A stretch of 29,760 nt of DNA, from the NCBI GenBank assembly GCA_036733925.1, contig DAIMZO010000023.1, positions 1 through 29,760 on the forward strand. The letters run 5' to 3'. Under the pieces are notes generated by a model, which saw only the letters and a list, made by a program, of their open reading frames with translations, did not search any database and had not been told where the DNA came from. This document shows, piece by piece, positions 1 through 7,146 of the stretch (the first letter of the stretch is position 1; every line of letters begins with the position of its first letter). A program made the translations under genes and the position numbers. This DNA comes from UBA2897 sp036733925. Lineage in GTDB: Bacteria > Bacillota > Negativicutes > Selenomonadales > Selenomonadaceae.

Positions 1-12
1 CCTGCTATGAAC

Positions 13-41
13 ATTATAACACATATTTCTATTTTATTCCA
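13..41 (-). promoter_or_regulatory. Possible promoter reading out of the window
   Basis: On the minus strand there is a perfect TATAAT (plus-strand positions 13-18) preceded by a GTGT stretch, just downstream of rbfA. The -35 region is AT-rich and poor. The gene it would serve lies left of the window; in related genomes nrnA or truB often follows rbfA, but that cannot be seen here. Confidence 0.4.
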
Positions 42-102
42 TATATTCAGTAATCATTGATCATCTCCCCTCATTTTTCTGCTTGCCGTTATGTACTTTC
101 TT

Positions 103-522
103 TTATTCGTCTGCCTTGTCCGGCGCACCGCCCTCGAGCGAATCCGTATGCGTGCCGTATTTCTCATCGCGCGCCTTGTCCTCGCGGTCTATCTGCAAGA
201 GCAGCTCGTGGATATGCGCCCCGTAGTCGAGCGACTTGTCGAGTTCGAAATGCAGCTCCGGCGTGAAGCGCAGGCGGATGCGGTGCCCGATTTCCCGGCG
301 GATGAAGCCGAGCGAGCTCTGCAGCCCCTTCCAGCTGTCTGCAATCTGCTGCTCGCTGCCCATGATGCTGACAAAAACCTTTGCCTCGCGCAGGTCGCCT
401 GTGCATTCCACGCCCGTGACCGTCACGAAGCCGATGCGCGGATCCTTGAGCTCGCGCAGGATGATCTCAGAGATCTCCTGTTTCATGAGTTCCTGTACTT
501 TTTCTACCCGTAACTGGCTCAT
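103..522 (-). CDS. rbfA: 30S ribosome-binding factor A
   Basis: RbfA is a small KH-fold protein that binds the 30S subunit near the 5' helix of 16S rRNA and helps late maturation and cold adaptation. The 139-residue product starts SQLRVEKVQELMKQEISEI and carries the family signature KDPRIGFVTVTGVE followed by DLREAKVFVSIMG, with a hydrophilic C-terminal tail. The start is fixed by a good AGGAGG site 8 bases upstream. It is the last visible gene of the rimP-nusA-infB cluster, but a hairpin terminator lies between infB and rbfA, so it is probably transcribed by read-through or from a weak promoter of its own. The family assignment is firm. Confidence 0.95.
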   Translation of the reverse strand: MSQLRVEKVQELMKQEISEIILRELKDPRIGFVTVTGVECTGDLREAKVFVSIMGSEQQIADSWKGLQSSLGFIRREIGHRIRLRFTPELHFELDKSLDYGAHIHELLLQIDREDKARDEKYGTHTDSLEGGAPDKADE

Positions 523-584
523 TTTCTTCGCCTCCTATATCTGTTTTCGTTCTATCCTGGTTTCTTGAATCCCATAGTGACAGG

Positions 585-608
585 AAAAACCTCCCTCTAG
601 GAGGGAGG
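585..608 (-). terminator. Intrinsic terminator between infB and rbfA
   Basis: On the minus strand CCTCCCTC and GAGGGAGG form a perfect 8-bp stem with a 3-base loop, followed at once by TTTTT. It sits 57 bases after the infB stop and 63 bases before the rbfA start, and probably lowers rbfA expression relative to infB. Confidence 0.8.
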
Positions 609-664
609 ACACTTTCCTGCTGTTTTATGCTATTTGCTGACATTCACGGCGCGGAATGAAGCAA

Positions 665-3328
665 TTAGTCTTTCTTCTCTTCCGCGGCTTTCTCCGCAGC
701 CTCTTTCTCGGCCTTGGCCTTTGCCTCAGCCTCGCGCTTCTCTGCGGCGGCCTTGTTCGCGTCCGCGATGGAGACTTCAATCTCCTCCATCGTGTACGGC
801 TCGATGATATCGCCCTCGCGGAAATCGCGGAAGTCTACGATAGAGATACCGCACTCATAGCCCGCGTTGACCTCTTTGACCTCATCCTTGAAGCGGCGCA
901 GCGAATCGATCTCGCCGTCGAAGATCTCGACGTTGTCGCGGATGATGCGGATCTTCGAATTGTTGCAGATCTTGCCTTCGAGCACGTAGGAACCAGCGAC
1001 CAGCGCCTTCGAGAACTTCATGACCTTGCGGATTTCGACGCGGCCCTGAACGACCTCCTTGTACTTCGGCTTGAGCATGCCGCTCATTGCGTCCTTGACG
1101 TCGTTGATGACATCGTAGATGACGCGGTACGTACGGATATCGATATTCTCGTTCTCCGCGACCTTGCGCGCATTCGCATCCGGGCGCACGTTGAACGCGA
1201 TGATAATGGCGTTCGATGCCGAAGCCAGCATGACATCGGACTCGTTGACTGCACCGACGCCGGAATGGACAATCGATACGCGGACCTCGTCGTTCTTGTT
1301 GAGCTTGAGCAGCGAGCTCGAGAGCGCCTCGACCGAGCCCTGCACATCGGCCTTGATGACGATATTGAGGTCTTTGATCTCGCCCTCCTGGATTTGATGG
1401 AACAGATCGTCGAGCGAAACCTTCTTGGCCTTGACGCGCTCGTTCTTCGCGCGCTCGATGCGGGCCTCCGCGATGGAGCGCGCCTGCTTCTCCTCGAGTG
1501 CCGCGAGCACGTCGCCAGCCTCCGGCACGTCGCTGAGGCCGAGGATCTCGACCGGAACCGACGGGCCAGCCTTCTTGACGTTCTCGCCGCGGTCGTTGAT
1601 CATCGCGCGGACATTGCCGTAGGTCGTGCCGCAGACAACCGAGTCGCCGATGCGGAGTGTACCGTTCTGCACGAGAACCGTCGCAACCGGGCCGCGCCCC
1701 TTGTCGAGTTTCGCCTCGACAATGACGCCGCGCGCGTCGCGGTTCGGGTTCGCTTTGAGCTCCTGAACCTCTGCGACGAGCAGGATGTTCTCGAGAAGGT
1801 CATCGATGCCGATGCCCTTCTTCGCGGAGATTGGCACCATGATCGTGTCTCCACCGTATTCCTCCGGTACAAGGCCCTGCTCCATGAGCTCGCTCTTGAC
1901 CTGCTCCGGGTTCGCGCCCGGCTTATCGATCTTGTTGATGGCGACGATGATCGGCACCTTCGCCGATTTCGCGTGGTGGATGGCCTCGATGGTCTGCGGC
2001 ATGACGCCGTCATCCGCCGCGACGACGAGCACGGCGATATCCGTGATCTGCGCGCCGCGCGCACGCATGGCCGTGAATGCCTCATGGCCCGGCGTATCGA
2101 GGAATACAATCTTCTTGCCCTTGCAGTTGACCTGATACGCACCGATATGCTGCGTGATGCCGCCTGCCTCGTGCGTCGTGACATGCGTGTTGCGGATACG
2201 GTCGAGCAGGGACGTCTTGCCGTGGTCGACATGGCCCATGACCGTCACGATAGGTGGACGGAGCTTCAGCGACTTCGGATCGTCCTCGATCTCCGGGATT
2301 TCCGTCGGATCGACATCTGGCGGCAGCTCCTCGCAGGTGACACCAAATTCCGATGCGACGAGCGCCGCCGTATCGTAGTCGATCTCCTGGTTGATCGTCG
2401 CCATGACGCCCATCATGAAAAGCTTCTTGATGACCTCAGCCGCCGTATAGCTCATCTTCGAGGCGAGATCCTTGACCGCGATGGTCTCCGGCAGCTTGAT
2501 ATGCGTCGGACGTGCGATCTCGACTTTCGGCGCCTGCTGCACTGCCTTGCGGTTCTTGCGATCCGCATGGCGGTTCCGGCGCTCCGCGCGGCGATTCTCC
2601 CGCCGCTCTGCCCCGCCGAAACGGCTGTGCTCATTGTTCCGGCTGTGCCCGCCGTTGCGCCCGTTGCGGCGGCTGTCGCGGCCCGTATTGCCGCCAGCCG
2701 CTGCCGTGCCCTCGCTGAGTGCCGCATTCATCATGCGCGACACGTTGCGTTTCTCATTGCCGCCGTTGTTCCGGCGCCCGTTGCCGCTGTTCCGGTTATC
2801 ACGGTTCTCGCGGCGTCCGCCATTGCGGTTATCCTGCGGCGTATTGTGCTGAGCCGGCCGCACGACGCGGATGTAGGCATGCGCGCCGGCATGTGCCGAC
2901 AGTTCCTTCATGGACGCCGGCTTCTTCGGTGCCTCGGGAGCGGATTTCTCCGGCTTTTCCTGCACCTTCTTCTCCTGAGCTGGCTTAGCGGCAGCCATTT
3001 CCTTCTTCACAGGTGCCGCCTTGACCGCCGGCTTCGCGCTCTTCGCGGCCTTTCTTTCCTGCGCAGCACCGGCGTGCGTCGCATGCGTCTCCCCGTGATG
3101 CCCCGGACGGCCATCGACAGAGTACGACGTAATCGCCGCTTTCTGCTTCTGCGCCTTCGCGGCGGACACCTTCTTCTGGAACGCCTGCTTCACGGCCGCG
3201 TAGCCCGCATCGTCAACGCTCGAGAAATTATTCGCCGCCTTGACGCCATTCTCTTTGAGCACGCGCAGCACGTCTTTGCTGTCTGCCTGGAATTCCTTTG
3301 CCAACTCATAAACTCTATATTTTGACAT
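665..3328 (-). CDS. infB: Translation initiation factor IF-2
   Basis: IF-2 is the GTPase that brings fMet-tRNA to the 30S subunit and promotes subunit joining. The 887-residue product begins SKYRVYELAKEF (first IF2_N module), then has a long Ala/Lys/Glu and then Asn/Gly/Arg-rich linker to about residue 270. A second IF2_N module follows (about 285-335), then the GTPase domain with G1 GHVDHGKT (about 365), G3 DTPGH (about 410) and G4 NKID (about 465), then domains II to IV. I chose the ATG at 3328, which has a GGGGGTGG site at normal spacing; a TTG codon lies just before it. It follows the L7Ae-like gene by 26 bases. The linker is unusually rich in Asn, Gly and Arg. Confidence 0.97.
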   Translation of the reverse strand: MSKYRVYELAKEFQADSKDVLRVLKENGVKAANNFSSVDDAGYAAVKQAFQKKVSAAKAQKQKAAITSYSVDGRPGHHGETHATHAGAAQERKAAKSAKPAVKAAPVKKEMAAAKPAQEKKVQEKPEKSAPEAPKKPASMKELSAHAGAHAYIRVVRPAQHNTPQDNRNGGRRENRDNRNSGNGRRNNGGNEKRNVSRMMNAALSEGTAAAGGNTGRDSRRNGRNGGHSRNNEHSRFGGAERRENRRAERRNRHADRKNRKAVQQAPKVEIARPTHIKLPETIAVKDLASKMSYTAAEVIKKLFMMGVMATINQEIDYDTAALVASEFGVTCEELPPDVDPTEIPEIEDDPKSLKLRPPIVTVMGHVDHGKTSLLDRIRNTHVTTHEAGGITQHIGAYQVNCKGKKIVFLDTPGHEAFTAMRARGAQITDIAVLVVAADDGVMPQTIEAIHHAKSAKVPIIVAINKIDKPGANPEQVKSELMEQGLVPEEYGGDTIMVPISAKKGIGIDDLLENILLVAEVQELKANPNRDARGVIVEAKLDKGRGPVATVLVQNGTLRIGDSVVCGTTYGNVRAMINDRGENVKKAGPSVPVEILGLSDVPEAGDVLAALEEKQARSIAEARIERAKNERVKAKKVSLDDLFHQIQEGEIKDLNIVIKADVQGSVEALSSSLLKLNKNDEVRVSIVHSGVGAVNESDVMLASASNAIIIAFNVRPDANARKVAENENIDIRTYRVIYDVINDVKDAMSGMLKPKYKEVVQGRVEIRKVMKFSKALVAGSYVLEGKICNNSKIRIIRDNVEIFDGEIDSLRRFKDEVKEVNAGYECGISIVDFRDFREGDIIEPYTMEEIEVSIADANKAAAEKREAEAKAKAEKEAAEKAAEEKKD

Positions 3329-3354
3329 CAATCCACCCCCGATGATTCATCGCT

Positions 3355-3690
3355 TCATCTCATAGCCTGTTCCTCCAAAAGCTGACGGAGCTTCTTCGCA
3401 AACCCCGCGTCCGTGAGTGCCGCCATCGCGCGGTACTCCTTTCCCAGACACTGCCCGAGCGTCTCCCGGTTCAGTGCCTCAGCAAAGGGAACCCTGTATG
3501 TCCCTGCCAGATGCTGGCAGTCTTTTTTGGTCTCCTCAGCGGCGTCCACCGCGATGATCAGAAAGGCTGCCTGCCCTTTCTTCACCGCTTCCGTCACAGA
3601 AAAGCTGCCGGATACGATCCGGCGTGCCCGTGCTGCCATGCTGAGAAGATCCGTGATTTTCTTCTGCTGTTCCGTGAGGTCAGCCATCAT
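3355..3690 (-). CDS. L7Ae-family K-turn RNA-binding protein (YlxQ-like)
   Basis: This 111-residue protein belongs to the ribosomal L7Ae/L30e fold, as seen from ITDLLSMAARARRIVSG, KKGQAAFLIIAVDAAEETK and the V-P-F segment after the LAGTYRV strand. Homologues such as YlxQ and YbxF bind kink-turn RNAs; a role near the ribosome is inferred from the invariant position between ylxR and infB. Its ATG overlaps the ylxR stop in an ATGA arrangement, so translation is probably coupled. A second ATG follows the first directly, and either could be used. Confidence 0.88.
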   Translation of the reverse strand: MMADLTEQQKKITDLLSMAARARRIVSGSFSVTEAVKKGQAAFLIIAVDAAEETKKDCQHLAGTYRVPFAEALNRETLGQCLGKEYRAMAALTDAGFAKKLRQLLEEQAMR

Positions 3691-4001
3691 GCTTCCCCCT
3701 GCGCATCTGCGCTTTCCGCCTCAATCCGGGCGACCTCCGCGCCGAGCATCTCATAGATGGACGCGTCGATCTTCGCCTGGAATGCCCGCTCGAGGCCGTG
3801 GTTCCTGCGCGCGGCCTCGAAGCAGGAGCGCTTGCGGCAGATATAGGCGCCATGTCCGGGCTTCTTCCCCGTCGGGTCGACGGAGAACTCCCCTTCCTTG
3901 CTGCGGACGATCCGGAGAAGTTCTTTCTTCGGATGGCTCTCCTGGCACCCGAGGCACAGCCGCTGCGGAACCTTCCGCTGTTTCTGCTGCTTCTTCGCCA
4001 T
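3687..4001 (-). CDS. ylxR: YlxR family RNA-binding protein (DUF448)
   Basis: The 104-residue product has the YlxR signature: RKVPQRLCLGC, then KELLRIVR and the G-H-G-A-Y-I-C segment (GRGAYVC in most homologues), followed by a basic region with CRKRSC. The fold is known to carry a conserved basic patch thought to bind RNA, and some homologues affect RNase P or act as nucleoid-linked regulators. The gene starts two bases after the nusA stop with an AAGGAG site inside the end of nusA, and overlaps the next gene by four bases. The C-terminal 20 residues are acidic and not conserved. Confidence 0.93.
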   Translation of the reverse strand: MAKKQQKQRKVPQRLCLGCQESHPKKELLRIVRSKEGEFSVDPTGKKPGHGAYICRKRSCFEAARRNHGLERAFQAKIDASIYEMLGAEVARIEAESADAQGEA

Positions 4002-4003
4002 GC

Positions 4004-5188
4004 TTATTCTCCTTCCGGAGTCTCGCCCGCGTCATCTGCCGCAGCTTCCGGTGCCGGCAGATTGGCTTCGGAGTCATCTGCTGCAGTGTCCGCGAGAAGC
4101 GCCGCATCCTCGGTGGCCTGCGTCTCGCTCTTGATATCGATTTTCCAGCCCGTGAGCTTTGCCGCGAGGCGGGCGTTCTGCCCTTCCTTGCCGATGGCAA
4201 GCGAAAGCTGGTAATCCGGAACGACGACGCGCGAAACCTTCTCGTCCTCGTCGACATCGACGGAGACGACCTTGGCCGGGCTCAGCGCACTCGCGATGAA
4301 CGTCGCCGGATCCTCGCTCCATTTCACGATATCGACCATCTCGCCGCCGAGCTCATCGACGACCGCCTGCACGCGCATGCCGTGCGGGCCGACGCAGGCG
4401 CCGACCGGATCGACGCCCTCCTCGTTCGACCAGACCGCAATCTTCGAGCGGCTGCCCGGCTCGCGGGCCACGCTCTTGAGCTCAACCGTGCCGTCCTGGA
4501 TCTCCGGCACCTCGAGCTCGAACAGGCGCTTCAGCAGGCCCGGATGCGTGCGCGAGAGCACAATCTGCGGGCCTTTTGCCGTGCGGCGCACCTCGACGAT
4601 ATACGCGCGGATCGTGTCGCCATGCTGATAATGCTCGCCCGGAATCTGCTCCTGCGGCGTCATGATGGCCGTCGTCTTGCCGAGGCGGACGAACACGTTG
4701 CGCGCCTCGATGTTCTCGACCGTGCCCGTGATGATGTCGTTCTCACGGCCCGCGAACTCCTCGTAGACGTTGCCGCGCTCCGCCTCGCGGATGCGCTGCA
4801 TAACGACCTGCTTCGCCGTCTGCGCCGCGACGCGGCCGAAGTCACGCGGCGTAACCTCAATCTCGATGACATCGCCGACCTCGTAGTCCGGTTTGATCGT
4901 GCGCGCCTGCGCGAGGGAGATTTCCTCGATCTCATCGACCGGATCCTCAACGACCGTCTTGATGGCGTAGACATGATACTGCCCCGTCTGACGCGAGAGC
5001 TCCACGCGCACGTTCTGTGCCGAGCCGAAGTTCCGCTTGTACGCCGTGATCAGCGCGGTCTCGATGGCCTCGAACAGCACTTCTTCCTCGATGTTCTTCT
5101 CTTTCGCGAGCTCGCGGAGTGTCATCAGGAACTCCTGCCCTGCCTGCTCCGGCGTCATTTTCGTTGTCTTTCTTGTCCTTCTAGCCAA
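4004..5188 (-). CDS. nusA: Transcription termination/antitermination factor NusA
   Basis: NusA binds RNA polymerase and nascent RNA to control pausing, termination and antitermination. The 394-residue protein has the N-terminal polymerase-binding domain (EVLFEAIETALITAYKRN), an S1 domain (GTVENIEARNVFVRLG onwards), KH1 (DPVGACVGPHGMRVQAVV) and KH2 (QLSLAIGKEGQNARLAAKL), ending in an acidic tail of about 40 residues. It lacks the two acidic repeats of the E. coli form, as is usual in Firmicutes. The start is a TTG, supported by a GGGAGG site 9 bases upstream; the next ATG is 10 codons in and too far from that site. It is 28 bases downstream of rimP. Confidence 0.97.
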   Translation of the reverse strand: MARRTRKTTKMTPEQAGQEFLMTLRELAKEKNIEEEVLFEAIETALITAYKRNFGSAQNVRVELSRQTGQYHVYAIKTVVEDPVDEIEEISLAQARTIKPDYEVGDVIEIEVTPRDFGRVAAQTAKQVVMQRIREAERGNVYEEFAGRENDIITGTVENIEARNVFVRLGKTTAIMTPQEQIPGEHYQHGDTIRAYIVEVRRTAKGPQIVLSRTHPGLLKRLFELEVPEIQDGTVELKSVAREPGSRSKIAVWSNEEGVDPVGACVGPHGMRVQAVVDELGGEMVDIVKWSEDPATFIASALSPAKVVSVDVDEDEKVSRVVVPDYQLSLAIGKEGQNARLAAKLTGWKIDIKSETQATEDAALLADTAADDSEANLPAPEAAADDAGETPEGE

Positions 5189-5216
5189 GATTGAAATCCT
5201 CCCTGTCTATATTCTA

Positions 5217-5678
5217 TCAAAAGTCGATATGCAAGCGGATCTGCGCGATGGACTCCAGCGGCAGTTCCCTCTCATCGAGCTTCAAAGTCTTGCTCTCCGC
5301 GTCGTAGCCATTCAGCACCGCGGTGAAGGCCTTCTTGCCATCGAGGAGCGGCTGATACAGCTTGACGTCTACCTTTTTCCCCTGCTCGCGGACGAAGTCG
5401 CGCTCCTTCTGCAGCACGCGGTCGATGCCCGGCGAAGAAACCTCGAGAATATACTGCCCCGGTACGACATTTCCTGCATCGAGCTGCTCCTCGAGCTTCT
5501 CGCTGAGGGACTGGCAGTCATCGATATCGATGCCGCCCGCCTTGTCGATGTAGACGCGCAGATAGTAATCTTGCTGCTCGCGCACATACTCGACATCCAC
5601 GAGCTCCAGCTCCGTCTGCCCCTCGAGGAGCTTCGCCGCCATATCATATACCCGGTTCTCGATCTGTTTTCTTCCCAT
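5217..5678 (-). CDS. rimP: Ribosome maturation factor RimP
   Basis: RimP assists assembly of the 30S subunit and is almost always the first gene before nusA. The product (153 residues) shows ELELVDVEYVREQQDYYLRV, the YIDKAGGIDIDDCQSLSE motif, and YILEVSSPGIDRVL, all diagnostic. I chose the ATG at 5678, which is followed by GRKQIENRV and has a GGGGG site upstream; a GTG two codons earlier is too close to that site. It is the first gene of an operon with nusA, ylxR, the L7Ae gene and infB, driven by a good promoter about 130 bases upstream. Confidence 0.95.
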   Translation of the reverse strand: MGRKQIENRVYDMAAKLLEGQTELELVDVEYVREQQDYYLRVYIDKAGGIDIDDCQSLSEKLEEQLDAGNVVPGQYILEVSSPGIDRVLQKERDFVREQGKKVDVKLYQPLLDGKKAFTAVLNGYDAESKTLKLDERELPLESIAQIRLHIDF

Positions 5679-5711
5679 TCTCACACCCCCGCCAGAAAGC
5701 CTGACATAAGA

Positions 5712-5741
5712 GTAAAGAGTGAGCTAGCGCTCACTCTTTAC
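5712..5741 (-). promoter_or_regulatory. Perfect 13-bp inverted repeat in the rimP leader
   Basis: GTAAAGAGTGAGC and its exact reverse complement flank a 4-base centre. It lies between the predicted rimP promoter and the rimP start, within the 5' untranslated RNA. Neither strand has a T-run after it, so it is not a standard terminator. It may be an RNA hairpin that controls the operon, or a DNA operator. Confidence 0.65.
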
Positions 5742-5811
5742 GAAAATTATCATCTTTTCATAAAAACATTCCATATTGGGAAATTCTTCACCCAAACCAT
5801 GGAACGTATTC

Positions 5812-5841
5812 AGTATAGCATAACGAAGCTCGCCCCGTCAA
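5812..5841 (-). promoter_or_regulatory. Promoter of the rimP-nusA-infB operon
   Basis: On the minus strand: TTGACG (5836-5841), an 18-base spacer, then TATACT (5812-5817) with an extended TGC just before it. This is a strong vegetative sigma-70/SigA type promoter. Transcription should start near 5805, giving a leader of about 127 bases that contains the 13-bp hairpin. Confidence 0.75.
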
Positions 5842-5892
5842 CACTTTCGCCCGATTATTTCCTAATAGAAGGAAAACCTCCCCACGCGGCCT

Positions 5893-5937
5893 AAAAAATA
5901 CAGAAGGAAGGCTATCCGCAAACAGCCTTTCTTCTGT
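5893..5937 (-). terminator. Intrinsic terminator after the EamA-type permease gene
   Basis: On the minus strand a 14-bp stem (ACAGAAGAAAGGCT paired with AGCCTTCCTTCTGT, one G-U pair) with a 10-base loop is followed by ATTTTTT. It lies 147 bases after the permease stop and upstream of the rimP promoter. Confidence 0.85.
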
Positions 5938-5954
5938 ACTCTTGTAAATGCTAA

Positions 5955-6065
5955 TATATAAGTGAACCATTTAATGCCGAGGCAGCCCGTCAGGCTTTCG
6001 AGCAGTTCAAGGCTGACTGGAAAGATTATCCGGGCGCCATCGCTGTGTGGGAAACCCATGTGTAG
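5955..6065 (+). pseudogene. Possible transposase remnant (C-terminal tail only)
   Basis: This plus-strand stretch reads open for about 36 codons and ends in TAG. It contains the segment FNAEAARQAFEQF and then W, YPGAIAVWE. The pattern of A..F..F...W...YP....W resembles the C-terminal region of Mutator/IS256 family transposases. There is no start codon with a ribosome site and a stop lies just upstream, so if the reading is right it is a dead fragment. It is the only plus-strand coding-like sequence here. The resemblance is from memory of the family and is weak. Confidence 0.3.
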
Positions 6066-6083
6066 CGCAAAAAAAGAGAAATC

Positions 6084-6941
6084 TCAACGATTCCCTATGA
6101 CGATGCCGGCGAAGATCATGGCTATGCCTACCCAGGCCATCAAGGCGACGGGCTCGCCGAGGATGAAGTGCGCGGAGAGCATCGCGATGACGAGTTCGGA
6201 CGAGGTGAGGATGCCGGCGAGGCCGACGCCGGTATGCGGGATGCCGATGGCGAACAGGAGCGGCGGCAGGGTCACGCCGAGGACGCCGAGAACGAGGCCA
6301 TAGGGCAGGAGTTGCAGGAATGCCTGCCCGTCGAGCAGGAAGGTCGGTGGCAATAAAAGGAACGTCAGCAGAGCGCTGCCGCATGTCATGACCGTTGCCT
6401 TACAGACGGATGGCACCTCGCGCCCGACGGTGGCGTTCAGGAAAAGCGTGATGGCGTAGCTCGCAGCAGCAAGCAGACCGTAAAGAATGCCCTCCGGGTC
6501 GGCTGCAAGCGCATGCCCCGAGAGCACGCCGCTCGCGAGGACGGAGCCTGGCAGGAGCAGCAGGACGGCCAGCATCTTCTGGCGGGATGGCATGGCGCGA
6601 TGCAGAACGGTCTCGAGTAGGAGCGCAATCAGGATATACTGAAACAGCAGTACGACCGCGAAAGACGCGGAGACCGATTCAAGTGCATGATAATAAAAGA
6701 TTGTAGTACATCCTTCCGGGATGCCGGCGGCGAGCAACACCAAGAGCTGACGCACGGTCATATCGCGTGGCCATGCCCGCCATGCGAACGGAATCAGGAA
6801 CAACAGCCCGAAGAAAAACTGACCGCTCGAAACGCCGGTCCGGTCGATGCCAGACGCATAGGCAATCTTGACGACGGTAGAAAGTATCCCGAAACATGCT
6901 CCGCCGAGAAAGACAATCAGCGCGTAACGATATCTAGACAA
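6084..6941 (-). CDS. EamA/DMT-family permease
   Basis: The 285-residue product is a ten-helix membrane protein of the drug/metabolite transporter superfamily, made of two EamA repeats. Repeat one runs from YALIVFLGGACFGILSTVVKIA, with the segment FYYHALESVSASFAVVLLFQY ending it; repeat two starts near GILYGLLAAASYAITLFLNA and ends SSELVIAMLSAHFILGEP, a typical second-repeat motif. The substrate cannot be told; relatives export amino acids or metabolites. I chose the TTG at 6941 because GGAGGG lies 7 bases upstream and because the upstream in-frame ATGs fall at or before the predicted transcription start. Its leader holds a terminator hairpin. It stands alone between two terminators. Confidence 0.85.
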   Translation of the reverse strand: MSRYRYALIVFLGGACFGILSTVVKIAYASGIDRTGVSSGQFFFGLLFLIPFAWRAWPRDMTVRQLLVLLAAGIPEGCTTIFYYHALESVSASFAVVLLFQYILIALLLETVLHRAMPSRQKMLAVLLLLPGSVLASGVLSGHALAADPEGILYGLLAAASYAITLFLNATVGREVPSVCKATVMTCGSALLTFLLLPPTFLLDGQAFLQLLPYGLVLGVLGVTLPPLLFAIGIPHTGVGLAGILTSSELVIAMLSAHFILGEPVALMAWVGIAMIFAGIVIGNR

Positions 6942-6994
6942 TAAACTCCCTCCAAAACATTTCTCTGCACAGATCAGCAAGCACAAAAGCACGC

Positions 6995-7033
6995 AAAAAC
7001 GCCACACAGTACCGCCCTCGATACTGTGTGGCG
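6995..7033 (-). terminator. Terminator hairpin inside the leader of the EamA gene (possible attenuator)
   Basis: On the minus strand a perfect 12-bp stem (CGCCACACAGTA with TACTGTGTGGCG) and 10-base loop is followed directly by TTTTT. It lies about 50 bases after the predicted transcription start and about 53 bases before the TTG start codon. It would stop transcripts from dnaE and also those from the permease promoter unless relieved. Confidence 0.8.
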
Positions 7034-7090
7034 AAACGAATTCCCTATACGAACAGAAAAATCCACAACCAAAATGGTTTTCTACCATTC

Positions 7091-7119
7091 ATCTTAGCAA
7101 GCAGCTAGTTTTTTGTCAA
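7091..7119 (-). promoter_or_regulatory. Promoter of the EamA gene
   Basis: On the minus strand: perfect TTGACA (7114-7119), 17-base spacer, TAAGAT (7091-7096) with an extended TGC. It lies in the gap after dnaE and upstream of the leader terminator, so the permease transcript would carry a leader of about 143 bases. Confidence 0.75.
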
Positions 7120-7146
7120 TTCCCCCATTCTCAAAAAATAGGAATA

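Noticed and set aside
656..3325. Plus-strand open frame of 889 codons opposite infB
   Set aside because: It is the mirror of infB caused by GC-rich third codon positions; it has no ribosome site, its protein is a low-complexity Arg/Asp/Leu mix, and the other strand is a clear IF-2.
3413..5194. 593-codon plus-strand frame opposite nusA and its neighbours
   Set aside because: It runs across three well-conserved minus-strand genes and their junctions, which a real gene would not do.
6942..7088. Extended N terminus for the EamA permease from the ATG at 7088
   Set aside because: That ATG lies upstream of the predicted transcription start, the added residues include the terminator hairpin, and the TTG at 6941 has the good ribosome site.
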